Shown here: positions 7,430 through 8,616 of the stretch, one piece after another
Numbering within the stretch: position 1 is the first letter of the stretch
Layout of the letters: each line of letters starts with the position of its first letter
Assembly: GCA_013204195.1 (NCBI GenBank)
Contig: JABMOJ010000392.1
Span: forward strand, 1 to 8,616
Source of the DNA: SAR86 cluster bacterium
GTDB taxonomy: Bacteria; Pseudomonadota; Gammaproteobacteria; Pseudomonadales; Azotimanducaceae
DNA length: 8,616 nt
Direction of reading: 5' to 3'
Made by a program: the position numbers and the translations under genes
The notes under the pieces: generated by a model
What the model saw: only the letters and a program-made list of their open reading frames with translations
Told to the model about the DNA's origin: nothing
The model's database searches: none

Positions 7430-7499
7430 GCGTCAACGACCTACAACTACCTCAGACATAGCGTCTGCCAAGGAAGTCACTATTGCGATAAGTTGACGC
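7430..7499. repeat. Widely spaced 8-base inverted repeat upstream of comF
   Basis: GCGTCAAC (7430-7437) and GTTGACGC (7492-7499) are exact reverse complements 54 bases apart, in the 129-base gap between the lipoprotein gene and comF. The right arm is followed by TTCTTTAG. The loop is too long for a typical terminator. It could be a paired operator, or chance. Confidence 0.3.
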
Positions 7500-7522
7500 T
7501 TCTTTAGTGGTGTCACAAGATT

Positions 7523-8353
7523 ATGCTCTCACGCTTAATGCGCGTTACCTTTGGGCTGTTCCCGGGTCGGTGTATTCTTTGCCAGGCCAGAACAGCAAGA
7601 GCCCTAGATTTGTGTCTCCACTGCGAAACAGACTTGCCGGTGATCCCTTTTCCCTGTCGACGTTGTGGCCAACAAACGCCCCAACGGGCTGCTGCAGGAC
7701 TCCCTAACGACACCCAGGTGTGTGGCCAATGCCTCATCAAACCGCCGCCCTACGTTCGAAGTTTTAGCGCCTTCGCCTACACTCAACCGATCAATCAGCT
7801 TATCGCGGAGTTCAAAAATCGGCGCCAGTTAGTGGTCGGCAGGGTCCTGGCCATGGTTTTAGCCAGGCGTTACTTTGATCAGTTCCATGAGCCGTCACCA
7901 ATCACACCGTCCAATCTAGAACCGAGAGAGACGTCTCTATCGGCGCCACTAGCGGCCTTTATAAAAGCCGTGCCGGACAACCGCCCTTTACCGAACCTGT
8001 TGATCCCCATCCCCCTGCATCCCAAACGCATGCAATATCGAGGCTTCAATCAAGCCCATGAGATTGCCGACGCTATCAGCGGCCTGACCGGCATTGCCAT
8101 GGACAACCAACTTTGTCAGCGAATCACTGATTCACCACCCCAGAAAGGTTTGTCGGCCGCCGCGCGCCAGCGAAATATCAAACAGGCATTCCAGCTGACC
8201 CGTAAGCTGCACGGCGAGCGATTGGCCCTGGTTGACGATGTATTAACCACCGGCGCTACGGTATCGGAGCTCACTAGGTTAGCCCTAAATGCTGGGGCTG
8301 ATTCGGTAGAGATCATTACCCTCGCCAGAACGCCCCAGCCAAGATACTTCTAA
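7523..8353 (+). CDS. comF: ComF/GntX family phosphoribosyltransferase-like protein
   Basis: A 276-residue cytoplasmic protein of the ComF family, needed for handling transforming DNA in competent bacteria (Haemophilus ComF/Com101A, Bacillus ComFC) and, as GntX/YhgH, linked to use of DNA as a nutrient. An N-terminal zinc-ribbon region has four CxxC pairs: Cys17/20, 31/34, 45/48 and 67/70. The phosphoribosyltransferase-like part has IPLHPKRMQYRGFNQA (163-178) and the PRPP loop VDDVLTTGAT (237-246). It is longer than the roughly 230-residue GntX, mainly through a loop of about 35 residues (120-156) between the ribbon and the PRTase core and a longer spacer before the last CxxC pair. Start choice is uncertain: ATG 7523 has only a weak AAGA in front, and ATG 7538 is an in-frame alternative that also keeps all zinc ligands. 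No biotin or other competence genes are visible beside it. Confidence 0.9.
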   Translation: MLSRLMRVTFGLFPGRCILCQARTARALDLCLHCETDLPVIPFPCRRCGQQTPQRAAAGLPNDTQVCGQCLIKPPPYVRSFSAFAYTQPINQLIAEFKNRRQLVVGRVLAMVLARRYFDQFHEPSPITPSNLEPRETSLSAPLAAFIKAVPDNRPLPNLLIPIPLHPKRMQYRGFNQAHEIADAISGLTGIAMDNQLCQRITDSPPQKGLSAAARQRNIKQAFQLTRKLHGERLALVDDVLTTGATVSELTRLALNAGADSVEIITLARTPQPRYF

Positions 8354-8387
8354 AAATTCTCAATGTCTTTCCGGGCCTGTGCTAAAG

Positions 8388-8411
8388 TTAACGTTTTCAA
8401 GTGCTTAACGT
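8388..8411 (+). repeat. Short direct repeat in the gap before the last gene
   Basis: TTAACGT occurs at 8388-8394 and again at 8405-8411, one copy every 17 bases, within the 73-base gap between comF and the next gene. TAAAGT (8383-8388) just upstream could be a -10 element, although no good -35 is seen. The repeat might be a tandem binding site for a regulator, but the match is short. Confidence 0.25.
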
Positions 8412-8426
8412 AGACTGGGTCAATAC

Positions 8427-8616
8427 ATGATGGAATGGTCAGACTTCAACCTTCGCCAAGACTTTATCTCGGGCCATCAGCCTCCTGCTGATGCTGAGCG
8501 CAGCTTTCATATAGTGATCTCCGACGACGAACTATTATCCATCGACAATGGCGAACCCTGGCGGCCTTTGGATCAAGACGAGTGGCGGTGGCTAGGTCTT
8601 ACCGCAGTCGCAGAAC
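8427..8616 (+). CDS. nudC: Probable NudC-type NAD(H) pyrophosphatase, N-terminal fragment
   Basis: An open frame of 63 complete codons runs from ATG 8427 off the window end without a stop. The start is MMEWSDF, then FISGHQPPA (residues 14-22), a strand-like HIVISDDELL, and WRPLDQDEWRWLGL. This order resembles the NUDIX-like N-terminal domain of NADH pyrophosphatases: an opening 'F-x-x-G' segment, short beta strands and a closing 'LG' segment. The full enzyme would go on to a zinc-binding module and a Nudix hydrolase domain, cleaving NADH and, in E. coli, removing NAD caps from RNA. Neither catalytic part is in the window, so the name is tentative. A second in-frame ATG at 8430 is possible; only a weak GGGT (8417-8420) serves as Shine-Dalgarno. 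It lies 73 bases after comF on the same strand. Confidence 0.45.
   Translation, partial: MMEWSDFNLRQDFISGHQPPADAERSFHIVISDDELLSIDNGEPWRPLDQDEWRWLGLTAVAE

Noticed and set aside
7272..7496. A plus-strand open frame of 74 codons overlapping the end of the lipoprotein gene and reaching into the gap before comF.
   Set aside because: Composition is Pro/Arg/Thr-rich as expected of an out-of-frame reading, it starts inside a real gene, and it has no Shine-Dalgarno.
1..8616. Search for defence systems, mobile elements, CRISPR arrays, tRNA genes or a new multi-gene system.
   Set aside because: All gene-sized frames are accounted for by core functions plus one lipoprotein. No transposase, integrase, repeat-spacer array or cloverleaf was seen, so no novel system is claimed.

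Overview
The window looks like an ordinary core-genome stretch of a Gammaproteobacterium, probably a free-living aquatic or marine one. This rests on a TolC-type outer-membrane protein, an HtrA-family protease, a ComF/GntX protein, a lipoprotein signal and a GC content in the low-to-mid 50s by eye. A species cannot be named from the sequence alone. All six genes lie on the plus strand. The first and last are cut by the window edges, and intergenic gaps run from about 70 to 220 bases. I see no tRNA, rRNA, insertion sequence, CRISPR array or phage gene.

Layout: (1) positions 1-2310 carry the C-terminal three quarters of isoleucyl-tRNA synthetase, of the long 'eukaryote-like' type 2 form, which lacks the C-terminal zinc finger. 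(2) Positions 2379-3770 encode an amidase-signature hydrolase with an intact Lys-Ser-Ser triad, 68 bases after ileS and possibly read with it. (3) A 217-base gap holds a weak hairpin, an imperfect dyad and a plausible sigma-70 promoter. (4) Positions 3988-5406 encode a TolC-family outer-membrane efflux protein whose signal peptide is preceded by an in-frame 12-base tandem repeat. (5) Positions 5484-6593 encode an envelope HtrA/Deg serine protease with one PDZ domain. (6) Positions 6779-7393 encode an unrecognised lipoprotein with four further cysteines. (7) Positions 7523-8353 encode ComF/GntX, a zinc-ribbon phosphoribosyltransferase-like protein. (8) From 8427 to the window end lies the N-terminus of a probable NudC-type NAD(H) pyrophosphatase.

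The middle of the window (tolC, HtrA protease, lipoprotein) is an envelope-themed cluster: an efflux channel, a periplasmic quality-control protease and a lipid-anchored protein. The flanks are housekeeping functions (tRNA charging, amide hydrolysis, DNA-uptake-associated ComF, nucleotide clean-up). Nothing points to a new multi-gene system. The items most worth a second look are the tandem repeat at the tolC start, the unannotated lipoprotein family, the type 2 IleS and the possible envelope-stress promoter in front of the protease.
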